From a bacterium (GTDB lineage Bacteria; Patescibacteriota; Minisyncoccia; Phycocordibacterales; PALSA-1337), in the NCBI GenBank assembly GCA_030698965.1, contig JAUYLM010000060.1, positions 1 to 19,895 on the forward strand: a stretch of 19,895 nt of DNA, in the 5' to 3' direction. Below are positions 1 through 6,582 of the stretch, piece by piece. Each line of letters opens with the position of its first letter. The stretch's first letter is position 1. A program made the translations under genes and the position numbers. The notes beneath the pieces are model-generated. The model worked only from the letters and a program-made list of their open reading frames with translations. It was not told the origin of the DNA and did no database searches.

Positions 1-826
1 GCTTATCACTCATTTCTTTTGGTAATTTCATCGGAGCAAATGAGTATTCTGCATTTTGACCATCATCATCCGAATAATATCCTGTATAGAGATATATTTC
101 AGGAAAAAGTGAGACACCTAATTGAATCTTCAAACCTTCTACCATATCTTGATAATCAGACATGTTAAATTTGCTGGTTCTATTATCAATAACTAAGACA
201 GTCTTTTCTTTCCCCTCATGGAGCTTTTTATTTTTATTATTTATAGCTCGACAAACAATATCCTTAAACGATGTTTCTTCTGTCTTTGAATCGCTTATAT
301 AAATCCTGGCTTTTTCATCAAGAAATGGATTTGGAATTAAATCAGTCAGTCCAACTTTTTCTTCTTCAAGGTTTTTAACTGACAATTGTTGTTTATCATC
401 AATCTCACCAAACCATGAGATCATTTTCTTCAGAAATTTAAATTTTATCTTTTTTTGCCTTGTCATTTTTTCAAATGTTTCTTCTCTTTTTGTTTTTTCA
501 CGCCACCATTCACTATCAGCGATAGAAGTAATTTCTAGATTAAACTTCGATCCGTTACTCAATTCTAACTCAAAATCCCATGGATTATCTCTTGATTTAA
601 AATTAACTCCTATTGTTTCTTGGATAAAATTCTTTCCGAGAAATGAAAGATAGTGTTTGCATATAATTTCTTCCCTAAGTGAGATAGACGGCACGTTTAA
701 AAATACTCTTTCAGTAGTTGATCCATCACGTTCTATCCTATAATAAATCTTGTAGTTTCTCTTACCCTCCAAAGATTCTATCGGTCTAAAATCATTCTTT
801 TTGACTTTTCTATTATTACTATCCAT
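1..826 (-). CDS. Hypothetical protein, possible PD-(D/E)xK-like nuclease (3' end beyond window)
   Basis: This frame is open for 275 codons from ATG at 826 to the left edge, with no stop inside the window, so the gene continues outside. I do not recognise the family with certainty. The protein is Lys/Glu-rich and soluble, with no membrane segment. Around residues 85-105 it reads NPWDFELELSNGSKF followed by NLEITS, an acidic beta-hairpin pattern (Asp, then Glu-x-Thr) that resembles the core of some restriction-endonuclease-like folds; this is a weak resemblance, not a proof. The ATG at 826 is the only in-frame ATG after the stop TAA at 836-838. A GGAGG lies only 1-2 nt upstream, too close to be a normal ribosome site. 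A repeat-derived gene fragment ends directly in front of it. The neighbouring DUF3800 gene and repeats suggest an accessory or defence-like region. Confidence 0.7.
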   Translation of the reverse strand, partial: MDSNNRKVKKNDFRPIESLEGKRNYKIYYRIERDGSTTERVFLNVPSISLREEIICKHYLSFLGKNFIQETIGVNFKSRDNPWDFELELSNGSKFNLEITSIADSEWWREKTKREETFEKMTRQKKIKFKFLKKMISWFGEIDDKQQLSVKNLEEEKVGLTDLIPNPFLDEKARIYISDSKTEETSFKDIVCRAINNKNKKLHEGKEKTVLVIDNRTSKFNMSDYQDMVEGLKIQLGVSLFPEIYLYTGYYSDDDGQNAEYSFAPMKLPKEMSDK

Positions 827-858
827 TCCTCCATGTTAACCTGAAAGTCCTTGCTTTG

Positions 859-950
859 TCATTGCCTTTATAAAAAGCAATCGATTATACAACCCCTGCA
901 TATACTCCCTATCAGAGAATATGGTTATAATAATCTCTTGTTCGGGGCAC
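859..950 (-). repeat. 92-bp direct repeat, copy 1 (3' end of a coding fragment)
   Basis: It aligns without gaps to 1940-2031 at a constant offset of 1081. The last 36 bp (915-950) are identical; the rest is roughly 73% identical. On the minus strand it reads in frame as CPEQEIIITIFSDREYMQ, then GLYNRLLFIKAM, ending at TAA 836-838. Differences from copy 2 are mostly synonymous or conservative (L/V, F/Y, I/M), as expected of real coding sequence. Upstream the frame stays open for only about 59 codons and lacks an ATG, so this looks like the remnant 3' end of a gene. A TATAAT on the minus strand (1017-1022) could start a transcript across it into the gene at 826. Protein family not recognised. 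Confidence 0.75.
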
Positions 951-1038
951 AAATGATCTGCACTGATCCATACCCTACAAAAGAAGTAACGACAACCTTG
1001 TTTTATTCTTCAATATATTATATACTCTAATTGTACCG

Positions 1039-1075
1039 AAAAAGGGCGTCAACCGTTAGGATGATTGCTCTTTTT
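1039..1075 (-). terminator. Bidirectional rho-independent terminator after the DUF3800 gene
   Basis: A long imperfect hairpin is flanked by A5 on one side and T5 on the other: AAAAAGGGCG and TCAACC pair back across a GTTA loop with GGATGA and GCTCTTTTT, with G-T wobbles, one bulge and one A-A mismatch. It lies about 35 nt downstream of the DUF3800 stop on the minus strand, where the stem is followed by a T run. Confidence 0.6.
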
Positions 1076-1109
1076 CATTTATCTAATTTATTAAGCTTGG
1101 TTGTCTATG

Positions 1110-1886
1110 TTATGTTAGTGGTAATCGTAATTTCATACTTTTATCAACAAAGATGTTGAAATTTCTGTTTTTAAAACCATTTAAAAAATCATCAGTCCCC
1201 AAATTCTTTTTCAAGCAATCAAGCAACTCTCTTTTACAAGAACTATTACCTTCTATCGCACCAGTTTTTATTTTTAGATCATAACTTACAGCCCCGATAA
1301 TCAAATCGACTACTTGCAATAGGTCATTTGAATGTGAATTTATGCGACACACACCAGCAAGTGCCAATCTACCGAGTTTACTGTTAACATTCTTTTTTAC
1401 ATTGACCTCAAATTTAATTTCTCTGGGTGTTGTTACATGATCAGCAAGTAAAATAAGAATTTCTTTTTCTGATAGAGCGGCTTCAAGTAATCTAATCGTA
1501 AGTTGTTCATAAGCTTTCCATGGATCACCATCGAATTCCTTCTTGAAGTACTCTCCTTCTTTATCAATAGAATATGAATAAAAGTTTGTACTTTTTGTAT
1601 CAAAAAATGCTCCTACTGCAAATTTTGCAAATTCGATATTCTTTTTTGAGAGTCTATTAAAATGCATTTCATCGTGGAAATTTCTTTTATTTCTTTCATA
1701 TAAAATCTTATTCATAAGATAATATGGCTGACTCATTTTAATAATACCAACACTGAAGAACGGATCCGTAAGATTATTCAGACTTCCGGTTTCATCAAGA
1801 AAGCAAAATTTACTCCAAATTTGATCATAATCTGAGAGTTTTAGGTCTGCCGTCTGTATTTCTTTCTTAAATTTAAAGAAACTCAT
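1110..1886 (-). CDS. DUF3800 domain-containing protein
   Basis: A 258-residue soluble protein of about the usual length for DUF3800. The N-terminal FLDETGS (residues 29-35) matches the family's conserved D-E-S/T-G start. A middle acidic segment, ILLADH, and a C-terminal SNDLLQVVDLIIGAVSYDL (about residues 185-203) match the family's conserved S-x-LLQ-x-x-D block. The family is often described as RNase H-like and turns up in mobile and defence regions, but its biochemical role is not established, so I assign none. The ATG at 1886 has no Shine-Dalgarno; a TATACT -10 hexamer ends 6 nt before it, suggesting a leaderless message. The gene lies between the two copies of the direct repeat. A degraded homologue occurs at 11484-11906 beside the DGR reverse transcriptase. 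Confidence 0.85.
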   Translation of the reverse strand: MSFFKFKKEIQTADLKLSDYDQIWSKFCFLDETGSLNNLTDPFFSVGIIKMSQPYYLMNKILYERNKRNFHDEMHFNRLSKKNIEFAKFAVGAFFDTKSTNFYSYSIDKEGEYFKKEFDGDPWKAYEQLTIRLLEAALSEKEILILLADHVTTPREIKFEVNVKKNVNSKLGRLALAGVCRINSHSNDLLQVVDLIIGAVSYDLKIKTGAIEGNSSCKRELLDCLKKNLGTDDFLNGFKNRNFNIFVDKSMKLRLPLT

Positions 1887-1892
1887 TTTACC

Positions 1893-1898
1893 AGTATA
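1893..1898 (-). promoter_or_regulatory. -10 element of the DUF3800 gene (leaderless geometry)
   Basis: TATACT on the minus strand is separated from the ATG at 1886 by exactly 6 nt (GGTAAA). Transcription starting about 7 nt after a -10 would begin at or next to the start codon. The -35 region (TCATAC) is poor. Confidence 0.45.
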
Positions 1899-1939
1899 TC
1901 ATGTACTCACCATAGGTATGATTTAGAACTCTTTTAAGC

Positions 1940-2031
1940 TCATCGCCTTCATATAAACCAGCCGATTGTATAGACTTTGCATATATTCCCTATCCGAGAA
2001 TATGGTTATAATAATCTCTTGTTCGGGGCAC
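1940..2031 (-). repeat. 92-bp direct repeat, copy 2 (3' end of a coding fragment)
   Basis: This is the partner of 859-950. The minus strand reads CPEQEIIITIFSDREYMQ, then SLYNRLVYMKAMSLKEF, with its stop TAA at 1925-1927, about 40 nt before the DUF3800 start. An in-frame TGA a few codons upstream of the homology leaves no room for a full gene, so this is also a 3' remnant. The 36-bp core 1996-2031 is identical to copy 1, including third-codon positions, and ends at the edge of the promoter of the + strand gene at 2098. Confidence 0.75.
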
Positions 2032-2033
2032 CA

Positions 2034-2060
2034 TTGACTTGTTCACGCATCTGCTATAAA
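2034..2060 (+). promoter_or_regulatory. Candidate promoter of the small + strand gene
   Basis: TTGACT (2034-2039) and TATAAA (2055-2060) are separated by 15 nt, shorter than the ideal 17. They lie directly downstream of repeat copy 2 and about 38 nt upstream of the start codon at 2098. A TTATAAT inside the repeat core is an alternative -10. Confidence 0.4.
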
Positions 2061-2097
2061 GTTTTAATGGAACAAACCTTAACCAGAGGAGGTGCGT

Positions 2098-2508
2098 ATG
2101 CGCTTCGATCGTGCCGATAGAATTGCTGTAGAGTTGCACTGTGATCCGTCTCTTGAAAAAGCGTATCACATCATAGGTTATCAGCTTGGCGACAGGGCGG
2201 AATCCTTGGTTGACGAAGCCTTCCGAAAAATGAAGGATAGGTCTGCCACTCCCAAATGGCTGATCAACTGGGTCCATAGTCCTAAATACCTCAAAGAGGA
2301 CAAGTCAGGTGTAGACTTTGTGTTCATCACGGACAGAGGGGCAATATTAATCAATATTAAAAGCTCTGAGTTAATGGCCAAAAAATTTAACCAGGGCCAA
2401 AGTAAGGGAAAGAAGATTCACGCCGTGGCAGTGGATGTGATGGACAGTCCCGAAGCCATCTACACTAAAATGATCAACCAAATCAGTCTGATCAGAAAGA
2501 CAATGTAA
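2098..2508 (+). CDS. Small hypothetical protein, possible PD-(D/E)xK-like fold
   Basis: A 136-residue soluble protein starting MRFDRADRIAVEL. I choose the ATG at 2098 over the in-frame GTG at 2092 because AGAGGAGGT (2085-2093), one of the strongest Shine-Dalgarno sequences in the window, sits at the right distance from the ATG and would overlap the GTG. Around residues 72-92 it reads SGVDFVFITDRGAILINIKSS: an Asp strand, a turn, then an INIK strand, reminiscent of the D...(D/E)xK core of restriction-endonuclease-like folds, with Asn replacing the usual acidic residue before the Lys. If that fold is right, the protein may be inactive or atypical. Family not recognised. It is monocistronic, with its own promoter and a terminator 14 nt after the stop, and faces the tsaE-polA-holA operon. 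Confidence 0.75.
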   Translation: MRFDRADRIAVELHCDPSLEKAYHIIGYQLGDRAESLVDEAFRKMKDRSATPKWLINWVHSPKYLKEDKSGVDFVFITDRGAILINIKSSELMAKKFNQGQSKGKKIHAVAVDVMDSPEAIYTKMINQISLIRKTM

Positions 2509-2521
2509 TGAAGACGGAGTA

Positions 2522-2550
2522 GGACGGTCTCTGTGCGAGACCGCCCTTTT
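2522..2550 (+). terminator. Intrinsic terminator
   Basis: GGACGGTCTC and GAGACCGCCC pair over a 5-nt loop with one mismatch and are followed by TTTT. It lies 14 nt after the + strand stop at 2508 and separates that gene from the convergent holA end at 2558. Confidence 0.8.
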
Positions 2551-2557
2551 CAATTCC

Positions 2558-3205
2558 CTAAATACTTAATATTAATACTTCCAATCCAGTCTCTAACTCA
2601 TGCTTCCCTCTTCTGGCTTCGTGATAGACATCGATCAATTGTTCAGCCAAGACCAAAAGGTCTTCATTCCCGGAACCTAAAATCATAGTTTTCACTTTCC
2701 AAAACAGCATTCCGTGTATGGCCTCCGGCGCTTCCCCCCTGTCAATTGCTTTTCTATACAGAATCCACAGGCTTTTCCTGTCCTTTTTTCCCAGAGCGTC
2801 CGCCAAAGCAAAGACATTGTACTCTTCTTTTTTTGCGCCAGCCTTCTCCGTCAATACAAATTCCTGCGTCTTCTCCGATCTCTTTTCAATTTTCCCCAGG
2901 GTAACCTTGTCCAACTTGCCTTCAAGGATGATGAAAATATTTGACGAGTCTGCCATTTCCTTAATTTTGGATAAAAAGGATTCCTTTATTTTCTTGTCTT
3001 CACAGACGCGGTCAATAAAGATTATGTATTTACTTTCGAAAAGACCTTGGCCGCCGATGTAGCTCTCCAACAGTGCTTCATCCCAGCCCGGCAAATCCAT
3101 TTTGAAAAAAGAAGCGTCGGGCTTTTTTTTCAACAATGAAGCCGTGAGGTCATGGACTTTGACCCTTCCCTTATCGATATCATTCCCGTGTAAAAAATAA
3201 ATCAT
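2558..3205 (-). CDS. holA: DNA polymerase III delta subunit-like protein (HolA-like)
   Basis: A 215-residue protein starting MIYFLHGNDIDKGRVKVHDL. This opening, followed by a strand pattern with QGLFESKYIIFIDRV (about residues 53-67) and FIILEGKLDK (about 91-100), matches the N-terminal half of HolA-type clamp-loader delta subunits, which open the beta sliding clamp. At 215 residues it is far shorter than the usual roughly 340, so the C-terminal collar domain is reduced or missing; short delta proteins of this kind are typical of Patescibacteria. It starts 4 nt after the polA stop, implying co-translation with polA, and it ends opposite the + strand terminator. The link to DNA polymerase genes supports a replication role. 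Assignment rests on pattern recognition and is less certain than for polA. Confidence 0.7.
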   Translation of the reverse strand: MIYFLHGNDIDKGRVKVHDLTASLLKKKPDASFFKMDLPGWDEALLESYIGGQGLFESKYIIFIDRVCEDKKIKESFLSKIKEMADSSNIFIILEGKLDKVTLGKIEKRSEKTQEFVLTEKAGAKKEEYNVFALADALGKKDRKSLWILYRKAIDRGEAPEAIHGMLFWKVKTMILGSGNEDLLVLAEQLIDVYHEARRGKHELETGLEVLILSI

Positions 3206-3209
3206 GTAT

Positions 3210-5567
3210 TTATTCCAATTCTCCCCAGCTCCGGCCGACAGCGCTATTGACCGCGCAGGTGATGCCCTTCACATCCTTGGGATCTATGATGCCTTCCATT
3301 ATCTTCTCAATAGCAGGAACAACTTTATCAGCCAATCCTTCGCGGATCTCATAGACGAGCTCATCGTGCACCTGGAGAATCAGAAAAACATCATTGCCAT
3401 ATCCTTCTTTTTCGATGTAATCATCCACCCTCTTCATTGCGATTTTTATTATATCCGCACTTGTCCCCTGGAAAGGAGCATTGATGGCCATTCTCTCCGC
3501 CATAGCTTTTATATATGGAATTTTTGAATTTATTCCTTCGAAATATCTCTTCCTGCCAAAAAAAGTTTCCGTATATCCCCTTCTTTCCACATCAGCCTTT
3601 ATGCCGTCCAGGTGGGATGCCAGACCGGAAAACTTTTGGAAATAATTATTGTAAAACATTTGGGCTTCGACCCTGTCTGTTCCTAAATTCTGCTTCAGGG
3701 CACTGACTCCCATTCCATAAAGTATTCCGAAATTAATAACCTTTGCCTTTCTCCTCATTTCCTTATCGACTTTCTCCAGAGGGACATCAAAAACTTCGGA
3801 TGCCACGGCGGTATGGACATCTACTCCTGTTCGAAAAATATCAATGAGTTTTTCATCCCCGGACATGAATGCCGCTATGCGAAGCTCTACCTGTGAATAA
3901 TCAAGGGATGCCAATACAAAACCCTCCTCGGCTATGAATCCCCTGCGAATGGCCTTGCCCAAGTCAGTCTTGATGGGAATATTCTGGAGATTCGGACCCT
4001 GGGAAGACATTCGTCCGGTGGTCGTGCCCGACTGTATGAAATGAGCATGCAGACGGTCATTTTCGTCAGTCATGGGAGGTATGGTATCGATATATGTCGA
4101 GAGAAGCTTTTGGAGCTCGCGGTATTCGAATATGAGAGGGACGACTGGGTGGGATTCGCGGAGTTTCTCCAGCTCAGATTCCCTTGTCGACCTGGCTCCG
4201 CCTTCGGTTTTCTTCAAGCCCTTCGCTGTCAGTGCCAGTTTGTCAAAAAGTATTTCTCCCAGCTGTTTCGGTGAGTTCACATTGAATTCCGTACCGGCCA
4301 GCTCCCATATTTTTTTTTCCAACTTATCCAGCTCGGCGTGATATGTCTTGGAAAGCCCGCGCAGAAAACCCTTATCTATCTTTACACCCCTTTCCTCCAT
4401 TTTTTTAATGACGGAAATAAGCGGGAGTTCTATATCCTCATAGACTTTCCTCAATCCCCTCTTATCAAGCTCCGCGAATATCATTTCACTGGCTTTTGTA
4501 AAATCGTTATTTCTGGCATATTCGCATATTTCTTCCAGCCCCGGCTCGGAACGGTTTGAATCAATGAGCCAGAGGGCGATTCCGGTTTTTTTTATTTCTT
4601 CCGGAGAGATGTCCTGGAATAAAGACATGGCAGGATCAACCTTTTTTTTCTCTTCTTTGATTCCTAAAACACTCTTGAGCCTCGCACCCAAAGTCCTGAA
4701 ATCCAATTCATTAAATAGAGCCGTGGCCTTGTCTATATCTATGCTCTGTCGAAACTCCTTCTCAGGTAAAGCAAAATCAACGGGAGCGTCGCGCCTGATA
4801 GTCGCCAGCATCTTGCTGAACTCCGCTTCTTCCTTTCCATTTTTCAGAAGTTCTATTATCCTCGGGGAAATGCCGGCTTTTTTAATTTTTTCTTCCCCTC
4901 CTTTTTTATCCAGAACTTTATAGATTTCCTCCACGCTTCCGAACTCCGCGATGAGCGTAGTGGCGGTCTTTTCCCCGATCCCGGCGATTCCCACGATATT
5001 GTCAGAGGGATCTCCGCGAAGGCCCTTGTAGTCCGCCAGAAGCTTAGGACCAAAACCAAAGCGGTCCCTAACTCCTTTTTCATCATAAAGGACAGTATCT
5101 CTTATTCCTTTCTTCAGGGTATACACAAGTACTCTTTTGCCATCTACAAGCTGGAGAGTATCCATATCTCCGGAAGCGACCACGACATGCAGATTTGGAT
5201 CGTCTTTTACTTTTTCCACGATAGTCCCCAAAATATCGTCTGCTTCAAATCCTGCTTTGTCGTAAATGGGAACATTGAAAGACTTGAAAATATCCCTTGA
5301 TCGGTTGATCTGCGCGGACAGGTCATCGTCAATCTTCTTTCGCTGAGACTTGTATCCCTTATATGCATCATGCCTATATGTCGGACCTGGAAGGTCATAG
5401 CAGGCCACTAGATAGTCAGGCTTCAACTCCTCAATTATCTTTATAATCATCGCCACCAATCCATACAAAGCTCCAGTCGGCTCACCTTTCTTGGAGGCAA
5501 AATCAGGCAAGGCGTGGTATGCCCTGTGGAGAATAGCGTGTGAATCAAGCAAAACCAGTCTTTTCAT
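3210..5567 (-). CDS. polA: DNA polymerase I lacking a proofreading domain
   Basis: A 785-residue family A DNA polymerase for gap filling and RNA-primer removal. The start chosen is MKRLVLLDSHAILHRAYHAL at 5567, the conserved start of the 5' nuclease domain; an upstream in-frame ATG at 5609 lies inside tsaE. The N-terminal 5' nuclease (about residues 1-290) keeps FEADDILG, ASGDMDTLQL and the helix-hairpin-helix IAGIGEKTA. The polymerase domain keeps motif A (LDYSQVELRIA), motif B (RRKAKVINFGILYGMG) and motif C (QVHDELVYE). Only about 85 residues separate the nuclease from the polymerase thumb, and none of the DxE/ExK motifs of the 3'-5' exonuclease are seen, so it is predicted to lack proofreading. 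That accounts for its length against about 928 in E. coli. It is the middle gene of tsaE-polA-holA with 4-nt gaps on both sides. Confidence 0.96.
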   Translation of the reverse strand: MKRLVLLDSHAILHRAYHALPDFASKKGEPTGALYGLVAMIIKIIEELKPDYLVACYDLPGPTYRHDAYKGYKSQRKKIDDDLSAQINRSRDIFKSFNVPIYDKAGFEADDILGTIVEKVKDDPNLHVVVASGDMDTLQLVDGKRVLVYTLKKGIRDTVLYDEKGVRDRFGFGPKLLADYKGLRGDPSDNIVGIAGIGEKTATTLIAEFGSVEEIYKVLDKKGGEEKIKKAGISPRIIELLKNGKEEAEFSKMLATIRRDAPVDFALPEKEFRQSIDIDKATALFNELDFRTLGARLKSVLGIKEEKKKVDPAMSLFQDISPEEIKKTGIALWLIDSNRSEPGLEEICEYARNNDFTKASEMIFAELDKRGLRKVYEDIELPLISVIKKMEERGVKIDKGFLRGLSKTYHAELDKLEKKIWELAGTEFNVNSPKQLGEILFDKLALTAKGLKKTEGGARSTRESELEKLRESHPVVPLIFEYRELQKLLSTYIDTIPPMTDENDRLHAHFIQSGTTTGRMSSQGPNLQNIPIKTDLGKAIRRGFIAEEGFVLASLDYSQVELRIAAFMSGDEKLIDIFRTGVDVHTAVASEVFDVPLEKVDKEMRRKAKVINFGILYGMGVSALKQNLGTDRVEAQMFYNNYFQKFSGLASHLDGIKADVERRGYTETFFGRKRYFEGINSKIPYIKAMAERMAINAPFQGTSADIIKIAMKRVDDYIEKEGYGNDVFLILQVHDELVYEIREGLADKVVPAIEKIMEGIIDPKDVKGITCAVNSAVGRSWGELE

Positions 5568-5571
5568 TGCC

Positions 5572-6009
5572 CTATTGTACCTTAATTTCCCGAATGTTTT
5601 CATCAACAAAAGAAAGTTCTATTCTCTTGGTATTCTGAGGCAGTATCTCCTTCACATTCTCCGGCCATTCGATCATAATGAGATTGTGCTTGTTATTTAC
5701 AAGCTCCTCAAAATTCAAATCCTGCAGGTCCCTTCCTTTTTCCAGTCGATAGGCATCTATATGTATGAGTCGTATGAAATGAGGGTGCTTTGTTTCGTAT
5801 ATTTTTTCGATGACGTATGTAGGACTATTCACTATATCTTCTACTCCCATCTCTTTCGCTACAGCTTGTGTGAATGTTGTTTTTCCTGACCCGAGGTTTC
5901 CATAAAGGCCGATTACTTGAGCGCCTTCACTTGAAGTATCTAGAGACTTTACCCATTCCCGGGCTATTCCTTGTGTTTCTTCTGGAGATCTGGAAGTAAA
6001 TTTATTCAT
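5572..6009 (-). CDS. tsaE: tRNA threonylcarbamoyladenosine biosynthesis ATPase TsaE
   Basis: A 145-residue P-loop protein with GNLGSGKTT (residues 37-45), the SPTYVIEKIYE segment and the IHIDAYRLE and MIEWPENV motifs typical of TsaE. TsaE works with TsaB and TsaD in making the t6A modification at position 37 of ANN-decoding tRNAs. It heads a compact operon with polA and holA; its stop lies 4 nt before the polA start. The ATG at 6009 lacks a Shine-Dalgarno and overlaps by ATGA the stop of a 4-codon ORF at 6006-6020, so translation may be coupled to that leaderless mini-ORF or begin on a very short leader. Confidence 0.93.
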   Translation of the reverse strand: MNKFTSRSPEETQGIAREWVKSLDTSSEGAQVIGLYGNLGSGKTTFTQAVAKEMGVEDIVNSPTYVIEKIYETKHPHFIRLIHIDAYRLEKGRDLQDLNFEELVNNKHNLIMIEWPENVKEILPQNTKRIELSFVDENIREIKVQ

Positions 6010-6020
6010 AAAAAACTCAT
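6006..6020 (-). CDS. Candidate leaderless 4-codon leader ORF (MSFL) overlapping tsaE
   Basis: ATG AGT TTT TTA TGA begins exactly 6 nt after a TATAGT -10 (6027-6032) and its TGA shares ATGA with the tsaE start. This spacing is the same as that of several full genes here. It may be chance: the ORF is tiny and AT-rich. Confidence 0.25.
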   Translation of the reverse strand: MSFL

Positions 6021-6026
6021 GAAAAG

Positions 6027-6032
6027 ACTATA
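6027..6032 (-). promoter_or_regulatory. -10 element for the tsaE-polA-holA operon
   Basis: TATAGT on the minus strand lies 17 nt before the tsaE ATG and 6 nt before an upstream ATG. The predicted leader would be only about 10 nt long with no Shine-Dalgarno. Confidence 0.45.
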
Positions 6033-6046
6033 GCATAGAAAAATAT

Positions 6047-6076
6047 AAAAGAAGAAACCCCCGCATTGCGCAGGGG
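6047..6076 (-). terminator. Intrinsic terminator of the lipoprotein gene
   Basis: On the minus strand CCCCTGC and GCGGGG form a 7-bp stem with one G-T wobble over a GCAAT loop, followed by TTTCTTCTTTT. It lies about 50 nt past the lipoprotein stop. Confidence 0.75.
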
Positions 6077-6078
6077 CC

Positions 6079-6103
6079 GAGAGAGTCGATGTGAGACTCT
6101 CTC
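6079..6103. repeat. Perfect inverted repeat (9-bp stem)
   Basis: GAGAGAGTC and GACTCTCTC flank a 7-nt loop in the 3' untranslated region of the lipoprotein gene, just ahead of the terminator. It may stabilise the transcript 3' end or add to termination. Confidence 0.6.
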
Positions 6104-6127
6104 TTACAGCGTCGAAAAGAAGCCCAA

Positions 6128-6520
6128 CTACTGGAAGACTCCCCCGGACCGTCCGGAGAAGACTCCACCACCCACACTACCAGAAAACTGGGGATATGTG
6201 AAGGGGGCGTCTATTAGTTCAGGATGATATTCTAATGGAGGCGTTACATTGATGTACGTATTCCTGTACGTGTCCTGAACCACATCCTCTCTGACTCCGC
6301 GTCGACTCCATATCCTGGACACATGATTATGTGTTCCTTGATTGTGAGAGTATGTATAACCTCCCACCTGGAGAAATGACGAGCTATTCCGAACAGGGTC
6401 TCCTGGAATAGATGATTGCAAAATCGGATCAAGGGGCGACCGATAATATTGAGCCGGGGTTCCACACCCAGTCAAAATCAGTGCCACCAAACCGACAACT
6501 GCCAAAAATATTTTTTTCAT
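6128..6520 (-). CDS. Small predicted lipoprotein
   Basis: A 130-residue protein starting MKKIFLAVVGLVALILTGCG: a Lys-rich n-region, a hydrophobic h-region and a lipobox LTGC with the lipidated Cys at residue 19. The mature part is Ser/Tyr/Pro-rich with little predicted order and ends in a Gly-rich SVGGGVFSGRSGGVFQ tail. Function unknown; it should be anchored to the outer face of the cytoplasmic membrane. I start it at 6520 because GAAGGA sits just upstream and the signal peptide begins there; the upstream in-frame ATG at 6550 would add ten residues before the signal. It has a near-consensus promoter and a tandem hairpin/terminator downstream, so it is transcribed alone. Confidence 0.82.
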   Translation of the reverse strand: MKKIFLAVVGLVALILTGCGTPAQYYRSPLDPILQSSIPGDPVRNSSSFLQVGGYTYSHNQGTHNHVSRIWSRRGVREDVVQDTYRNTYINVTPPLEYHPELIDAPFTYPQFSGSVGGGVFSGRSGGVFQ

Positions 6521-6550
6521 AGTCCTTCTTTCGTAACCGAATTCTTTCAC

Positions 6551-6578
6551 ATTATATCATATGTAATTATAATGTCAA
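6551..6578 (-). promoter_or_regulatory. Consensus promoter of the lipoprotein gene
   Basis: On the minus strand a perfect TTGACA (6573-6578) and a perfect TATAAT (6551-6556) are separated by 16 nt. The leader to the ATG at 6520 contains a Shine-Dalgarno. Confidence 0.8.
6568..6573 (+). promoter_or_regulatory. -10 element of the NADH dehydrogenase gene
   Basis: TATAAT ends 9 nt before the ATG at 6583, with a weak TTTCAC 17 nt upstream. It overlaps the divergent lipoprotein promoter, so the two polymerases would compete for the same DNA. Confidence 0.5.
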
Positions 6579-6582
6579 GCGT

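Noticed and set aside
1990..2277. 95-codon minus-strand frame over repeat copy 2 and the 2098 gene
   Set aside because: Antisense to a gene with a strong Shine-Dalgarno and terminator; the composition looks like a shadow frame.
2522..2550. Terminator of the tsaE-polA-holA operon
   Set aside because: The T run follows the stem only on the + strand, so it serves the 2098 gene; no T run follows on the minus strand.
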